Below are positions 18,201-25,366 of a stretch of DNA of 64,000 nucleotides, piece after piece; the stretch's first letter is position 1; every line of letters starts with the position of its first letter. The notes below the pieces were generated by a model. The model was not told the DNA's origin. It did not search any database and saw only the letters and a program-made list of their open reading frames with translations. Origin of the DNA: Proteiniclasticum sp. (GTDB lineage Bacteria; Bacillota; Clostridia; Clostridiales; Clostridiaceae); NCBI RefSeq assembly GCF_003514505.1, contig NZ_DOPX01000026.1, positions 62,001 to 126,000 on the forward strand. The letters run 5' to 3'. The translations under genes and the position numbers were made by a program.

Positions 18201-18403
18201 GGTTCCACGTAAACGATATCCGCCGTTTCCTTGTCTGTCATGATGGTTGCAGGATTGGAGTTCACAAGCACAACCTCCATTCCTTCTTCCCGGAGACTTT
18301 GACAAGCCTGGGCACCTGAGTAGTCAAATTCAGCACCCTGGCCGATGACAATGGGTCCAGAACCTAGGACAAGCACTTTTTTCAGATATTCTTTCTTAGG
18401 CAT
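15203..18403 (-). CDS. carB: Carbamoyl-phosphate synthase large subunit
   Basis: A 1066-residue ATP-grasp enzyme that builds carbamoyl phosphate from bicarbonate, ammonia passed from CarA, and two ATP. It shows the two homologous halves: KKVLVLGSGPIVIGQGAEFDY at the N-terminus (carboxyphosphate half) and KIMVIGSGPIRIGQGIEFDY near residue 545 (carbamate half), each with EVNPR- or EINPR-type metal sites (VIEINPRVSRSSALASK, IIEVNPRASRTVPYMTK). The last 130 residues are the methylglyoxal-synthase-like allosteric domain. The start at 18403 (MPKKEYL) overlaps the end of carA by eight bases, with GGAGAGAG before it. It is the last gene of the UMP operon and also serves arginine synthesis. Complete and normal length. 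Confidence 0.98.
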   Translation of the reverse strand: MPKKEYLKKVLVLGSGPIVIGQGAEFDYSGAQACQSLREEGMEVVLVNSNPATIMTDKETADIVYVEPLTVEVVTRIIEKEKPQGLLPGMGGQTGLNLALELYDLGVLEAHGVEVLGTSINSIRKGEDREIFRNLMEEIGEPVVESLIVSDLSEVKEAAEMLKFPIVVRPAYTLGGTGGGIAENEEELLLIAEKGLMLSRVHQVLLEKSVKGWKEIEFEVMRDSNGTAIAVCSMENVDPVGIHTGDSIVVAPAQTLTDKELQMLRSSALHIVDAVGIEGGCNVQFALDPHSFQYAVIEINPRVSRSSALASKATGYPIAKVAAKIALGYHLHEIPNAVTDKTTAAFEPSLDYVVVKIPKWPFDKFYTADRKLGTKMMATGEIMSIGNSFESALLKGLRSLEIKKYALRHEEARNMSFLTLKEKVMYPNDERIFYLAELLRRGMHILKLSQETGIDRYFLHKIQGIVKLEQQLESMKKENITEEILRNLKQKGFSDKGIGDLVKTSPNEIFEMRMMWNIHPAYKMVDTCAGEFDARTPYYYSTYDQVSESVPSGRKKIMVIGSGPIRIGQGIEFDYSSVHAIKALKNLNYETILVNSNPETVSTDFNISDKLYFEPLTEEEVYNIIALEQPEGVILQFGGQTAVKLSKFLLEKNVPILGTAPEAIDAAEDREKFEAILEQYAIKRPIGKGVWNVEQGEAFAREAGYPVLVRPSYVLGGQGMEICHGEEELNYYLKNAFMKDQKTPVLIDQYIDGMELEVDAICDGEDVLVPGIMEHLEHAGVHSGDSVSIYPPVNVSLEMKERVLQVVRTLAKALNIVGMMNLQFIVKEEDLYIIEVNPRASRTVPYMTKVTGLPVIAIATEVMLGRKLREMPYGIELYKEIEGSTVKVPVFSTEKLPQVEASLGPEMRSTGEVLGAGHTLEEALYKGFLGAGIKLRTERKNIAVTLGDADKEKFEPLARMMRTLGFHFYATEGTRRKLYEWGIESELVHKLEEEKPSILDLIEQQKLDMILNTPTKGNDVKRDGFRIRRAAIESKVELMTSLDKMSAYLRILSMDIEGTSISLYKL

Positions 18404-19460
18404 ACTCTCTCTCCTTTTCCATCTCCAGCATCTGGTCAAAAATCACGCCTGCATCAGAAGGCCCCGGAGATGCCTCCGGATGAAACTGCACACTTCGCAC
18501 CCGCAGCCTTTCTTCGCAAATCCCTTCTACAGTACCATCTTGAAGGCTTCTATGGGTAATGGATACCCCTTCTGGAAGCACGGTCACCACATATCCATGA
18601 TTCTGACTGGTGATGAAGACCTTCCCGGTTTCCAGGTCTTGTACCGGATGATTGGCGCCACGATGACCATAAAGAAGCTTTTCCGTTTTTCCACCCAGGG
18701 CAAGGGCCAGCAGCTGATGTCCAAGGCATATGCCCAGCAGCGGCACTTTCCCCATGAGCTTTTTTACTTCCTGTAGAATCTCCTGGTATGACTCCGGGTC
18801 TCCTGGGCCATTGGACAGGAGAACTTTATCCGGATGCTCCGAAAGTATGACTTCCGCTTTGGTATCCGCAGGAAAAACTGTGACTGTCCAGTCTCTTTTC
18901 ACGATCTCCTCCAGAATCCCTCTTTTGATGCCAAAATCCATCACAGCTACATGATGTTTTCCGCTTCCAAGGGTATACCGCTCTTTGGTGGTCACCGCAA
19001 GGGCCGGCTTCTCATTGTCAAAGCTTTGAAGCTTCTTTCTTATTTCTGTTGCAGTCTGTCTTCTGTCAGATAATAGACCTTTCATGGTGCCATGTTCCCG
19101 AAGAACTCTGGTCAGGGCTCTGGTATCGACAGATTCCATCCCGGGAACTCTGTGATGCTCGAGAAAATCTGGAAGGGGAATCTCACACCGGAAACCTGAT
19201 GGCTCTTTTACAGCCTCCCGTACAATGAGCGCTTTCAGCTTGGGTCCATCGGACTGAAGATCTTCCAGGGTGATTCCGTAATTTCCTACCAGGGGCTGCG
19301 TGAGCACAACCATCTGTCCATGGTAGGAAGGGTCTGAGAGCAGCTCCTCGTATCCAGTCATCCCTGTATGAAAAACCACCTCTCCTATGGTTTCTTTCAT
19401 TTCACCAAAAGACTGACCTTCGAAAACCATCCCGTTTTCCAAATGTAGAAAAATTTTCAT
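18396..19460 (-). CDS. carA: Carbamoyl-phosphate synthase small subunit
   Basis: A 354-residue glutaminase subunit that releases ammonia from glutamine and channels it to CarB. The N-terminal CPSase domain (FLHLENGMVFEGQSFGE) is followed by a class I amidotransferase domain with the nucleophile elbow LLGICLGHQLLALALGG and the His/Glu pair in SVQFHPEASPGPSDAG. The start at 19460 has TAGGAGGAATC directly upstream and lies eight bases after pyrE ends. It overlaps carB by eight bases, so the two subunits are translationally coupled. Confidence 0.97.
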   Translation of the reverse strand: MKIFLHLENGMVFEGQSFGEMKETIGEVVFHTGMTGYEELLSDPSYHGQMVVLTQPLVGNYGITLEDLQSDGPKLKALIVREAVKEPSGFRCEIPLPDFLEHHRVPGMESVDTRALTRVLREHGTMKGLLSDRRQTATEIRKKLQSFDNEKPALAVTTKERYTLGSGKHHVAVMDFGIKRGILEEIVKRDWTVTVFPADTKAEVILSEHPDKVLLSNGPGDPESYQEILQEVKKLMGKVPLLGICLGHQLLALALGGKTEKLLYGHRGANHPVQDLETGKVFITSQNHGYVVTVLPEGVSITHRSLQDGTVEGICEERLRVRSVQFHPEASPGPSDAGVIFDQMLEMEKEREYA

Positions 19461-19468
19461 GATTCCTC

Positions 19469-20041
19469 CTAAAATATGGTTCTGCTTCCGGGTTTCACAA
19501 CTTCCATTCCACTTCTGCAAAGGGGACAGTCCTCTTTTTCATAGGTGCTGAACTGATAGGACACAGCACTGATTACAGGCAGATCCTCCAGCATGCTTTC
19601 TCCTCTTCGGTCGATGATGGATGCCACTGCAACCACCTCTGCACCATAGGCCTCCAGAACCTTCCGGGTCTCCAGTGTAGATTTTCCAGTGGTGAGCACA
19701 TCTTCAGAGATGACCACCCTATCGCCTTTCTTCAATTCAAACCCTCTGCGAAGACTCATGACTCCATCTGTTCTTTCAGTAAAAATGGCTTCAATCCCCA
19801 GCTGTCTGCCAAGTTCATAAGCGACCAGAATCCCTCCCATGGCTGGTCCCACAATTTTGTCTATCTGCATTTCTTTCAGTTTCTCTGCTACAGGCTTCAG
19901 GATCACTTCTGCTTTGTCGGGGAATCTCAGCACTTTCGCACATTGCACATATCCTCCGCTGTGTTTTCCAGATGACAGCAGAAAATGTCCACTGAGCACC
20001 GCCCCAGTTTCTGCCAGTATTTCTTTGATCTTTTCTTCCAT
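19469..20041 (-). CDS. pyrE: Orotate phosphoribosyltransferase
   Basis: A 190-residue enzyme joining orotate and PRPP to give OMP. It has the flexible-loop and PRPP-binding motif VVISEDVLTTGKST (about residues 115-128), IVGPAMGGILVAYEL for substrate binding, and a C-terminal CPLC pair seen in clostridial/archaeal-type enzymes of this size. GGGAGG precedes the ATG. It lies 23 bases after pyrD and eight bases before carA in the UMP operon. Confidence 0.97.
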   Translation of the reverse strand: MEEKIKEILAETGAVLSGHFLLSSGKHSGGYVQCAKVLRFPDKAEVILKPVAEKLKEMQIDKIVGPAMGGILVAYELGRQLGIEAIFTERTDGVMSLRRGFELKKGDRVVISEDVLTTGKSTLETRKVLEAYGAEVVAVASIIDRRGESMLEDLPVISAVSYQFSTYEKEDCPLCRSGMEVVKPGSRTIF

Positions 20042-20064
20042 TTTCTATTCCTCCCACATTCCCT

Positions 20065-20967
20065 TTACACGATGCCTCGGATTTCTCCAATGTTCATCAG
20101 GTTTTCTTTTTCACAGTATCTTTCTAAATCTTCCACCATTTCTTTTCCCAAATATGGATTTACAAACTGTCCCGTTCCGATCATCACTGCAGCAGCACCA
20201 GCCATGAGAAAAGAGAGGGCATCTTTATAGGATACGATACCTCCCATTCCCACCACAGGCACTTTTACAGCCTTTACCGCCTGATGCACCATCCTTAATG
20301 CAATGGGTCTTACCGCAGGCCCTGAAAGGCCTGCATAGGTCTGATCAAAAACCACTTTCTTTTTATCCACATCAATGGCCATTCCCTGCACCGTATTGAT
20401 CAGTGAGATGGCATCCGCTCCAGCCTCTTCACAAGCCTTTGCCATGTCCCCGATATGAGTCACATTGGGAGAGAGCTTGACCATGAGTTTATGTTTTGTG
20501 GCTTTTCTCACCGCTCTTGTAACTTTTTCTGCGCTCTTTGGATCCACACCAAAGGCCATTCCACCTTCTTTCACATTGGGGCAGGAGATGTTCAGTTCCA
20601 GCACATCTATGTCCGCTTCATTGAGAAGTCTGGCACCTTCCACATACTCTTCCAGTGTGTTTCCCCCCAGATTCACCACAAGCAAAGAGTCAATGGCTCT
20701 CATTCTCTTGTACTCTTCCTCAAGATATCTCCCCACAGAAGGATTCTCAAGTCCAATGCTGTTCAGAATTCCGGAAGGTGTTTCCCAGATCCGGATTCCT
20801 GAGTTTCCTTCTTTTGGGTAAAGCGTGAGTCCTTTACTCGATATCCCCCCCAGGAGACTTGGTTCGTAAAAGGAACGGAACTCCTCTCCATACCCAAATG
20901 TTCCTGATGCTGCAATGATCGGATTCTTCATGGTAAACCCTAAGAACTCTGTCTCCAGCCTATTCAT
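20065..20967 (-). CDS. pyrD: Dihydroorotate dehydrogenase, class 1B catalytic subunit
   Basis: A 300-residue FMN TIM-barrel enzyme that oxidises dihydroorotate to orotate and passes electrons through PyrK to NAD+. Class 1B features: NPIIAASGTFGYG near the N-terminus, FMN-binding VNLGG, the catalytic cysteine Cys129 in LNISCPNVKEGG, and GMGGIVSYKDAL plus AVMIGTGQFVNP at the C-terminus. The start at 20967 has GAGGAGG seven bases upstream and overlaps the end of pyrK by eight bases. Always partnered with PyrK in this class. Confidence 0.97.
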   Translation of the reverse strand: MNRLETEFLGFTMKNPIIAASGTFGYGEEFRSFYEPSLLGGISSKGLTLYPKEGNSGIRIWETPSGILNSIGLENPSVGRYLEEEYKRMRAIDSLLVVNLGGNTLEEYVEGARLLNEADIDVLELNISCPNVKEGGMAFGVDPKSAEKVTRAVRKATKHKLMVKLSPNVTHIGDMAKACEEAGADAISLINTVQGMAIDVDKKKVVFDQTYAGLSGPAVRPIALRMVHQAVKAVKVPVVGMGGIVSYKDALSFLMAGAAAVMIGTGQFVNPYLGKEMVEDLERYCEKENLMNIGEIRGIV

Positions 20968-21670
20968 AGAATACCTCCTCACCGGGGAATACCGGACCTT
21001 CTTTACATACTCTTTTGTTACCTTCCTTTGTATTGCAGGTGCAGCCAAGACAAGCTCCTACTCCGCAGGCCATATGTTTTTCCAAGGAGACGAAGACTGG
21101 TTTCCCGAACTCTTTGCCGTGGCTGGAGACTCTTCTCATCATCACCTCAGGGCCACAGGTGTAAAACACATCATACTTTTCATAGTCCACTTCTTCTGAA
21201 ACATAACCACCGAAATTTAAGATGAGCGGAAGATTCAGTTCTTTGAAAACATCTACCACAGCATTTTCCTTCTGGAATCCGAGATACAGTGTAATCTCTT
21301 GATCCGGGTTCAACTCTCTCATGCGTTTTGCCGTATAGAAGAGTGGTGCTGCTCCCATACCGCCCCCCACCAGGGCAATATTCCGGCCTTCTGGAGTCAG
21401 ATCAAATCCTTTGCCGAAAGGGCCATAGAAGTCAATCTCCATGCCTTGAGAAAGCCTTGAAAACTCTTTGGTTCCTTCTCCTATGACTTTATAAAGAAAT
21501 GAGATGCTGTCTCCCTGAACATCAAAGATACTGAGAGGTCTCGACAGTAATGGAAAGCTGCCTGCGCTTCTTATCATAAAAAACTGGCCAGGTTCTGCAT
21601 TCCCTTCATACTGTGCACGAAGAAGATACATCTCGTCGCCAAGAAATCTGTTTTCGAGAATTACTGCCAT
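20960..21670 (-). CDS. pyrK: Dihydroorotate dehydrogenase electron transfer subunit
   Basis: A 236-residue FAD and [2Fe-2S] protein that links PyrD to NAD+. It has the ferredoxin-reductase FAD motif RPLSIFDV, NAD-binding LVGGGMGAAPLFYTA and the C-terminal cluster cysteines in ACGVGACLGCTC plus a later Cys in KRVCKEGPVF. AAGGAGG lies ten bases before the ATG at 21670. It overlaps pyrF by ten bases and pyrD by eight, consistent with coupled translation of the complex. Confidence 0.97.
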   Translation of the reverse strand: MAVILENRFLGDEMYLLRAQYEGNAEPGQFFMIRSAGSFPLLSRPLSIFDVQGDSISFLYKVIGEGTKEFSRLSQGMEIDFYGPFGKGFDLTPEGRNIALVGGGMGAAPLFYTAKRMRELNPDQEITLYLGFQKENAVVDVFKELNLPLILNFGGYVSEEVDYEKYDVFYTCGPEVMMRRVSSHGKEFGKPVFVSLEKHMACGVGACLGCTCNTKEGNKRVCKEGPVFPGEEVFYE

Positions 21671-22515
21671 CCGATCAGATCCTCCTTCATGACAAGAGCT
21701 GCTTCACGGGCGAAGGAGGCAAAATCCATTCCTTCTGTTTTCCCAACATGAGCAGCGATGATTCCTCTGGAAGAGTTCACCACACCATTGATTCTTTTTT
21801 GGAACACTGGTCTTATATCCTCTCCTCTTCCACCCTGGGCACCATACCCTGGAATCAGGAAGAACATATTCGGGTAAAGCTCTGAGAGTTTTTCAAACTC
21901 CTTTGGATAAGTCAGCCCTGCCACAGCGCCCACCGCACTGAAGCCCGAAACACCCTGATAAGGTCTGCCCCATTTCTCTAAAAGATCCCCCATATGGAGA
22001 TACAGCTCTTTCTCCCCTGAAATGAGTTCCTGAAGATCCCCTGCACTCTCATTGGAGGTATGGAGAAGTACAAAAATCCCTTTCTCCTTCTCCGTCAAAT
22101 ATGGATAAAACGGAGATACCGCATCTTCCCCCATATAGGCATTCACTGTGACAATGTCTGCTTCAAACTCCCCTGTCAGATGGGCTTTGGCATATTCTGA
22201 CTGCGTAGCGAGAATGTCTCCTCTTTTGATGTCTCCGATGGATAGAATATTCTTCTCTCTCAGATATGCAAGGGTCTTTTTATAGGCTTCAAGACCCTGA
22301 AGTCCCATGGCTTCGTAATAAGCTATCTGAAGTTTGAAACAGGCAGCCAGATCCTCCGTATGGTCGATGATCTGCTTATTGAAGTGAAAAACCTTCTCAG
22401 ATAAGGACCAGTCCTTCTCTTTCACTTCTTTTGGCAGATAACTTAATGCGGTGTCCAGTCCCACACAGATGGGGCTTTTTTCCAGAGCCTCTTTTTGAAG
22501 TCTATCGATGATCAT
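21661..22515 (-). CDS. pyrF: Orotidine 5'-phosphate decarboxylase (long type)
   Basis: A 284-residue decarboxylase converting OMP to UMP, of the longer subfamily common in clostridia and actinobacteria. Catalytic residues lie in SIGDIKRGDI (Asp95, Lys97, Asp100). Phosphate-binding IPGYGAQGG and VNSSRGI follow near the C-terminus. GAGAGGAGAA precedes the ATG at 22515. It overlaps pyrC upstream by 14 bases and pyrK downstream by ten. Confidence 0.96.
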   Translation of the reverse strand: MIIDRLQKEALEKSPICVGLDTALSYLPKEVKEKDWSLSEKVFHFNKQIIDHTEDLAACFKLQIAYYEAMGLQGLEAYKKTLAYLREKNILSIGDIKRGDILATQSEYAKAHLTGEFEADIVTVNAYMGEDAVSPFYPYLTEKEKGIFVLLHTSNESAGDLQELISGEKELYLHMGDLLEKWGRPYQGVSGFSAVGAVAGLTYPKEFEKLSELYPNMFFLIPGYGAQGGRGEDIRPVFQKRINGVVNSSRGIIAAHVGKTEGMDFASFAREAALVMKEDLIGWQ

Positions 22516-23653
22516 AGTATATTTCTCCTCTCTTTATGGTCATTTTCACCTGACCTAGTACTCTTCTCCCAGCAAAGGGTGTGTTTTTACCCCGAGAGAT
22601 CAAGTCGTCCGGATGGATCTCTGTGATTTTATGAAGATCCACCAGAACCAGGTTGGCCTCTCTTCCTATTTCAAAGGATCCCATGGGAAGTCCCAGTTTT
22701 TTTGCTGGATTCTCACTTAAGAGTTCCACCAGCTTGGATACTGAAAGGTCATTTTCCTGGAAGACAGTATGATACATGGAAAATGCATATTCAATATTGG
22801 ATAAACCCGGCATGCCTTCCAGTTTGTCCTTTGCTGTATGTGGCGCATGATCTGTGGCTAAATGATCTATGGTGCCGTCTTTGATCCCCTCGATGAGCGC
22901 TTTCACATCTTCCTCTTTGGCAAACGGCGGATGAACCTTATAGGGTAGAGAGTGTGCAAAAAGGTGGTGGGGCGTGACTTCACAGGTGACTTTAATTCCC
23001 TGCCTTTTTGCTGCTCTGATCAGATCCACTGTTTCTTTTTCCGATACATGACATATATGGAGATTTCCACCAATCCTGCTGTTCAGCTCCAAGTATTTTC
23101 TTGTATACTCTGCCTCCGGCTCACAGTGGCAGGACACCGTGAAATCCAGTTCTTTGGAGTACTCCAGAGCTTTTTCCATAACTTCCATTGAGTCCAGGTT
23201 CTTCCCGTCATTTGAGAACATCGTAGTTACGGATCTCAAAGACTGAAAATCAACCAGTGCATTCTCAGTGTTTTGAAACTCCTCTGTCACCGCGGAAACC
23301 TGAGTCAGATCGCATAATGAGAGCTTCTTTGCTTTCTCGAGGTTTCTTATTACTTTTTCTTTTGTATCGGTGACAGGTTTCGTATTGGCCATGGCCGTAA
23401 GGTGGACGAATCCGCCTTTCAGTGCTGCACGCATGCCTGATTCCATATCTTCCTTCTCTGGAAATCCAGGTTCTCTCAGATGAGTATGAAGATCCACAAA
23501 AGCGGGCAGAAGTGCATAACCCTTTCCATCCACTACATGTTCTCCCAGAGGAAGCTGTTCCGGCAGAATCTCCTTAATGAGTCCATTCTCAATCACTAGG
23601 CTGCCTTTCAGTTCCTTTTGGGCATCGATCATGATCACATTGGTTATTATCAT
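22502..23653 (-). CDS. pyrC: Dihydroorotase
   Basis: A 383-residue class I dihydroorotase that cyclises carbamoyl aspartate. Zinc ligands appear in DLHTHLREPG and later histidines (CHCEPE, HICHVSE), and the catalytic acid is in ATDHAPHT. Length fits class I (the E. coli class II enzyme is shorter). The start at 23653 has AAGGAGATAGAT directly upstream; 22 further open codons upstream include the end of pyrI and are not used. It starts ten bases after pyrI. Confidence 0.97.
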   Translation of the reverse strand: MIITNVIMIDAQKELKGSLVIENGLIKEILPEQLPLGEHVVDGKGYALLPAFVDLHTHLREPGFPEKEDMESGMRAALKGGFVHLTAMANTKPVTDTKEKVIRNLEKAKKLSLCDLTQVSAVTEEFQNTENALVDFQSLRSVTTMFSNDGKNLDSMEVMEKALEYSKELDFTVSCHCEPEAEYTRKYLELNSRIGGNLHICHVSEKETVDLIRAAKRQGIKVTCEVTPHHLFAHSLPYKVHPPFAKEEDVKALIEGIKDGTIDHLATDHAPHTAKDKLEGMPGLSNIEYAFSMYHTVFQENDLSVSKLVELLSENPAKKLGLPMGSFEIGREANLVLVDLHKITEIHPDDLISRGKNTPFAGRRVLGQVKMTIKRGEIYYDHR

Positions 23654-23663
23654 ATCTATCTCC

Positions 23664-24086
23664 TTATAAGCTGGTATAGGTATCGCAGTAGCTGCATCGG
23701 TACATTTTTTTATCCACACTGCTGAGAAAGAAATCCGGATATGGAATCTCCTCCTGATGCGTGATGCACCTTGGATTCTTGCATTTCATGATTCCAGTGA
23801 CTTTCTCTGGCAGTGTGAGCTTGATTTTTTTCACCCGCATTCCGTCTTCAATGTAGTTCACTGTGCTATTGGGATCCAAAAGACCAAGAACAGTCAGGTC
23901 TATACATAAATCTGTTTCTATCTTAATGAGGTCCTTCTTTCCCATCTTGTCACTGGGCACGTTCTGTAAAAGTACTACAACCTCTTCGATGTCCATGAGT
24001 CCAAGCTCCCGATAGATCCGGAATCCAGATCCATTTCTGATATGGTCAAGTACGATACCTTTTTTAATGTCAGATACATTGATCAT
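23664..24086 (-). CDS. pyrI: Aspartate carbamoyltransferase regulatory subunit
   Basis: A 140-residue PyrI with an N-terminal allosteric nucleotide domain (INVSDIKKGIVLDHI) and a C-terminal zinc domain with Cys102, Cys107, Cys131 and Cys134 (CKNPRC and CSYC). It binds PyrB to form the feedback-regulated holoenzyme, inhibited by CTP/UTP in E. coli. Its ATG overlaps the pyrB stop by four bases. The presence of PyrI means enzyme-level feedback, to which the leader attenuator upstream may add transcriptional control. Confidence 0.97.
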   Translation of the reverse strand: MINVSDIKKGIVLDHIRNGSGFRIYRELGLMDIEEVVVLLQNVPSDKMGKKDLIKIETDLCIDLTVLGLLDPNSTVNYIEDGMRVKKIKLTLPEKVTGIMKCKNPRCITHQEEIPYPDFFLSSVDKKMYRCSYCDTYTSL

Positions 24087-25009
24087 GAAATCTCCCCCTT
24101 CTCCAGTAAAGTCATTATTAATGCCATTCTCACATACATGCCAAGTTTAGCCTGCTGAAAGTACACTGCTCTCGGATCGGAATCCACATCCTTTGCAATC
24201 TCCATGACCCTTGGAAGAGGATGCATGACAATGAGCTCTTTTTTCGCTTTTTGAAGTTTATCTTTAGACAGCACATAGAAATCTTTCAGTCGTTCATATT
24301 CTTCCGCACTGAAGAACCGCTCTTTCTGAACCCTGGACATATAGAGCACATCGGCTTCGGTTAACGCATCCTCCAGACTTTCCATTTCCATGTAAGTATC
24401 TGCAGACAAAGAATCTTTGATGTACTCGGGCATTCTCAGCTCCTTAGGCGAAACAAAGAGGAACTTGATTTCTGGGTATCTGCTCAAGGCTTTCACCAAA
24501 GAATGTATGGTCCTTCCAAAGAGAAGATCCCCACAGACAGCCACAACCAGATGATCCAGCCTTTTTTTATAGCTGCGGATGGTCATAAGGTCTGTCAGTG
24601 TCTGAGTGGGATGCTGGTGTCCTCCATCTCCGGCATTGATCAGCGGCATGGCTGACAGATACTGGGAAGCAAGTCTTGCAGCACCTTCTTTAGGATGTCT
24701 CATCACTGCCACATCTGCATAACACTCCACAGTTTTCAAAGTATCGCCCAGACTCTCCCCCTTCGCCACCGAAGACCCGCTCGGGTCATCAAATCCTATG
24801 ACTTCTCCCCCAAGTCTTAACATGGCAGCTTCAAAACTGAATCGGGTTCTGGTGGAAGGCTCGTAAAAAAGACTGGCTAAAAGATTTCCTTTGCACACAT
24901 CCAAATACTTTTCCGGATGCTGCTGAATCTTCTCTGCCAGTCTAAAGAGCTTTTCAAGCTCTTCCATTGTAAAATCCTGTGAGTCCAATAGATGCCTTGC
25001 CTTGTTCAT
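24083..25009 (-). CDS. pyrB: Aspartate carbamoyltransferase catalytic subunit
   Basis: A 308-residue enzyme that makes carbamoyl aspartate. Carbamoyl-phosphate-binding FYEPSTRTRFSFEAAM and the loop SSVAKGESLGDT are present, as are DGGHQHPTQTLTDL and VMHPLPR. The ATG at 25009 follows AAGGAAGTGG by a workable distance; a GTG three codons upstream overlaps the ribosome site and is unlikely. First structural gene of the nine-gene UMP operon, preceded by a leader of about 215 bases with a short reading frame and a terminator. Confidence 0.97.
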   Translation of the reverse strand: MNKARHLLDSQDFTMEELEKLFRLAEKIQQHPEKYLDVCKGNLLASLFYEPSTRTRFSFEAAMLRLGGEVIGFDDPSGSSVAKGESLGDTLKTVECYADVAVMRHPKEGAARLASQYLSAMPLINAGDGGHQHPTQTLTDLMTIRSYKKRLDHLVVAVCGDLLFGRTIHSLVKALSRYPEIKFLFVSPKELRMPEYIKDSLSADTYMEMESLEDALTEADVLYMSRVQKERFFSAEEYERLKDFYVLSKDKLQKAKKELIVMHPLPRVMEIAKDVDSDPRAVYFQQAKLGMYVRMALIMTLLEKGEIS

Positions 25010-25041
25010 TTTGTCCACTTCCTTTTATAAAAAATTCCATG

Positions 25042-25070
25042 AAAAAAGCCTTCCCGATAATTGGGAAGGC
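25042..25070 (-). terminator. Attenuator (leader terminator) of the pyr operon
   Basis: GCCTTCCC pairs with GGGAAGGC around a seven-base loop, followed by TTTTTT, only 33 bases before the pyrB start. A terminator between promoter and first gene is the signature of attenuation. Its first stem base lies two bases after the stop codon of the leader frame. Confidence 0.85.
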
Positions 25071-25072
25071 AT

Positions 25073-25159
25073 CTACTTACGAATACACTCAGCAAGAATC
25101 TTCACTCCTGCTAAAATGAGAGGTGACCTGCCTGTATTTATTCTGCGAACAAAATACAC
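25073..25159 (-). CDS. Candidate 28-residue pyr leader peptide
   Basis: A short frame too small for routine calling: GTG start at 25159 preceded by GAAGGAGACTG (AAGGAG, five bases spacing), 28 codons (beginning VYFVRRINTG and ending AECIRK), and a TAG stop at 25073-25075. The stop is two bases before the attenuator stem, so a ribosome finishing the frame would cover the 5' arm and block terminator folding. That is the logic of the E. coli pyrBI leader pyrL, although the peptide sequence is not similar to it. It is unknown whether the peptide sequence itself matters. Confidence 0.55.
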   Translation of the reverse strand: MYFVRRINTGRSPLILAGVKILAECIRK

Positions 25160-25230
25160 CAGTCTCCTTCAATAATTCATACCTTCCTGATCTCTCGTAT
25201 CAGATTAAAAGTAGTTTTTTCATTTCCCCC

Positions 25231-25260
25231 ATTCTACTGGAGATGGGTCTCTCTTGTCAA
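25231..25260 (-). promoter_or_regulatory. Promoter of the pyr operon
   Basis: On the minus strand -35 TTGACA (25255-25260), 18-base spacer, -10 TAGAAT (25231-25236). Transcription would start near 25224, right after a GGGGG run. Confidence 0.75.
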
Positions 25261-25318
25261 GGATTCTACCGTAAAAAATAAGAAAATAAGAAAAATAAGA
25301 TGTGCAGAAAAAGAACAG

Positions 25319-25356
25319 CAAAAAAAGGAGACGCTTACCTTGATAAGCACCTCCTT
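25319..25356 (-). terminator. Terminator of trxB
   Basis: GGAGGTGCTTA pairs, with one mismatch, with TAAGCGTCTCC around a short loop and is followed by TTTTTTT on the minus strand. Confidence 0.8.
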
Positions 25357-25366
25357 AACAGCTCAC

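Noticed and set aside
17675..18319. Open frame of 214 codons opposite carB
   Set aside because: Shadow of the carB coding pattern; no independent signals.
25187..25203. Stem CTGAT-ACGAGAG-ATCAG in the pyr leader, considered as a PyrR binding loop
   Set aside because: The loop does not fit the PyrR consensus well, the stem is short, and no pyrR gene is in the window.
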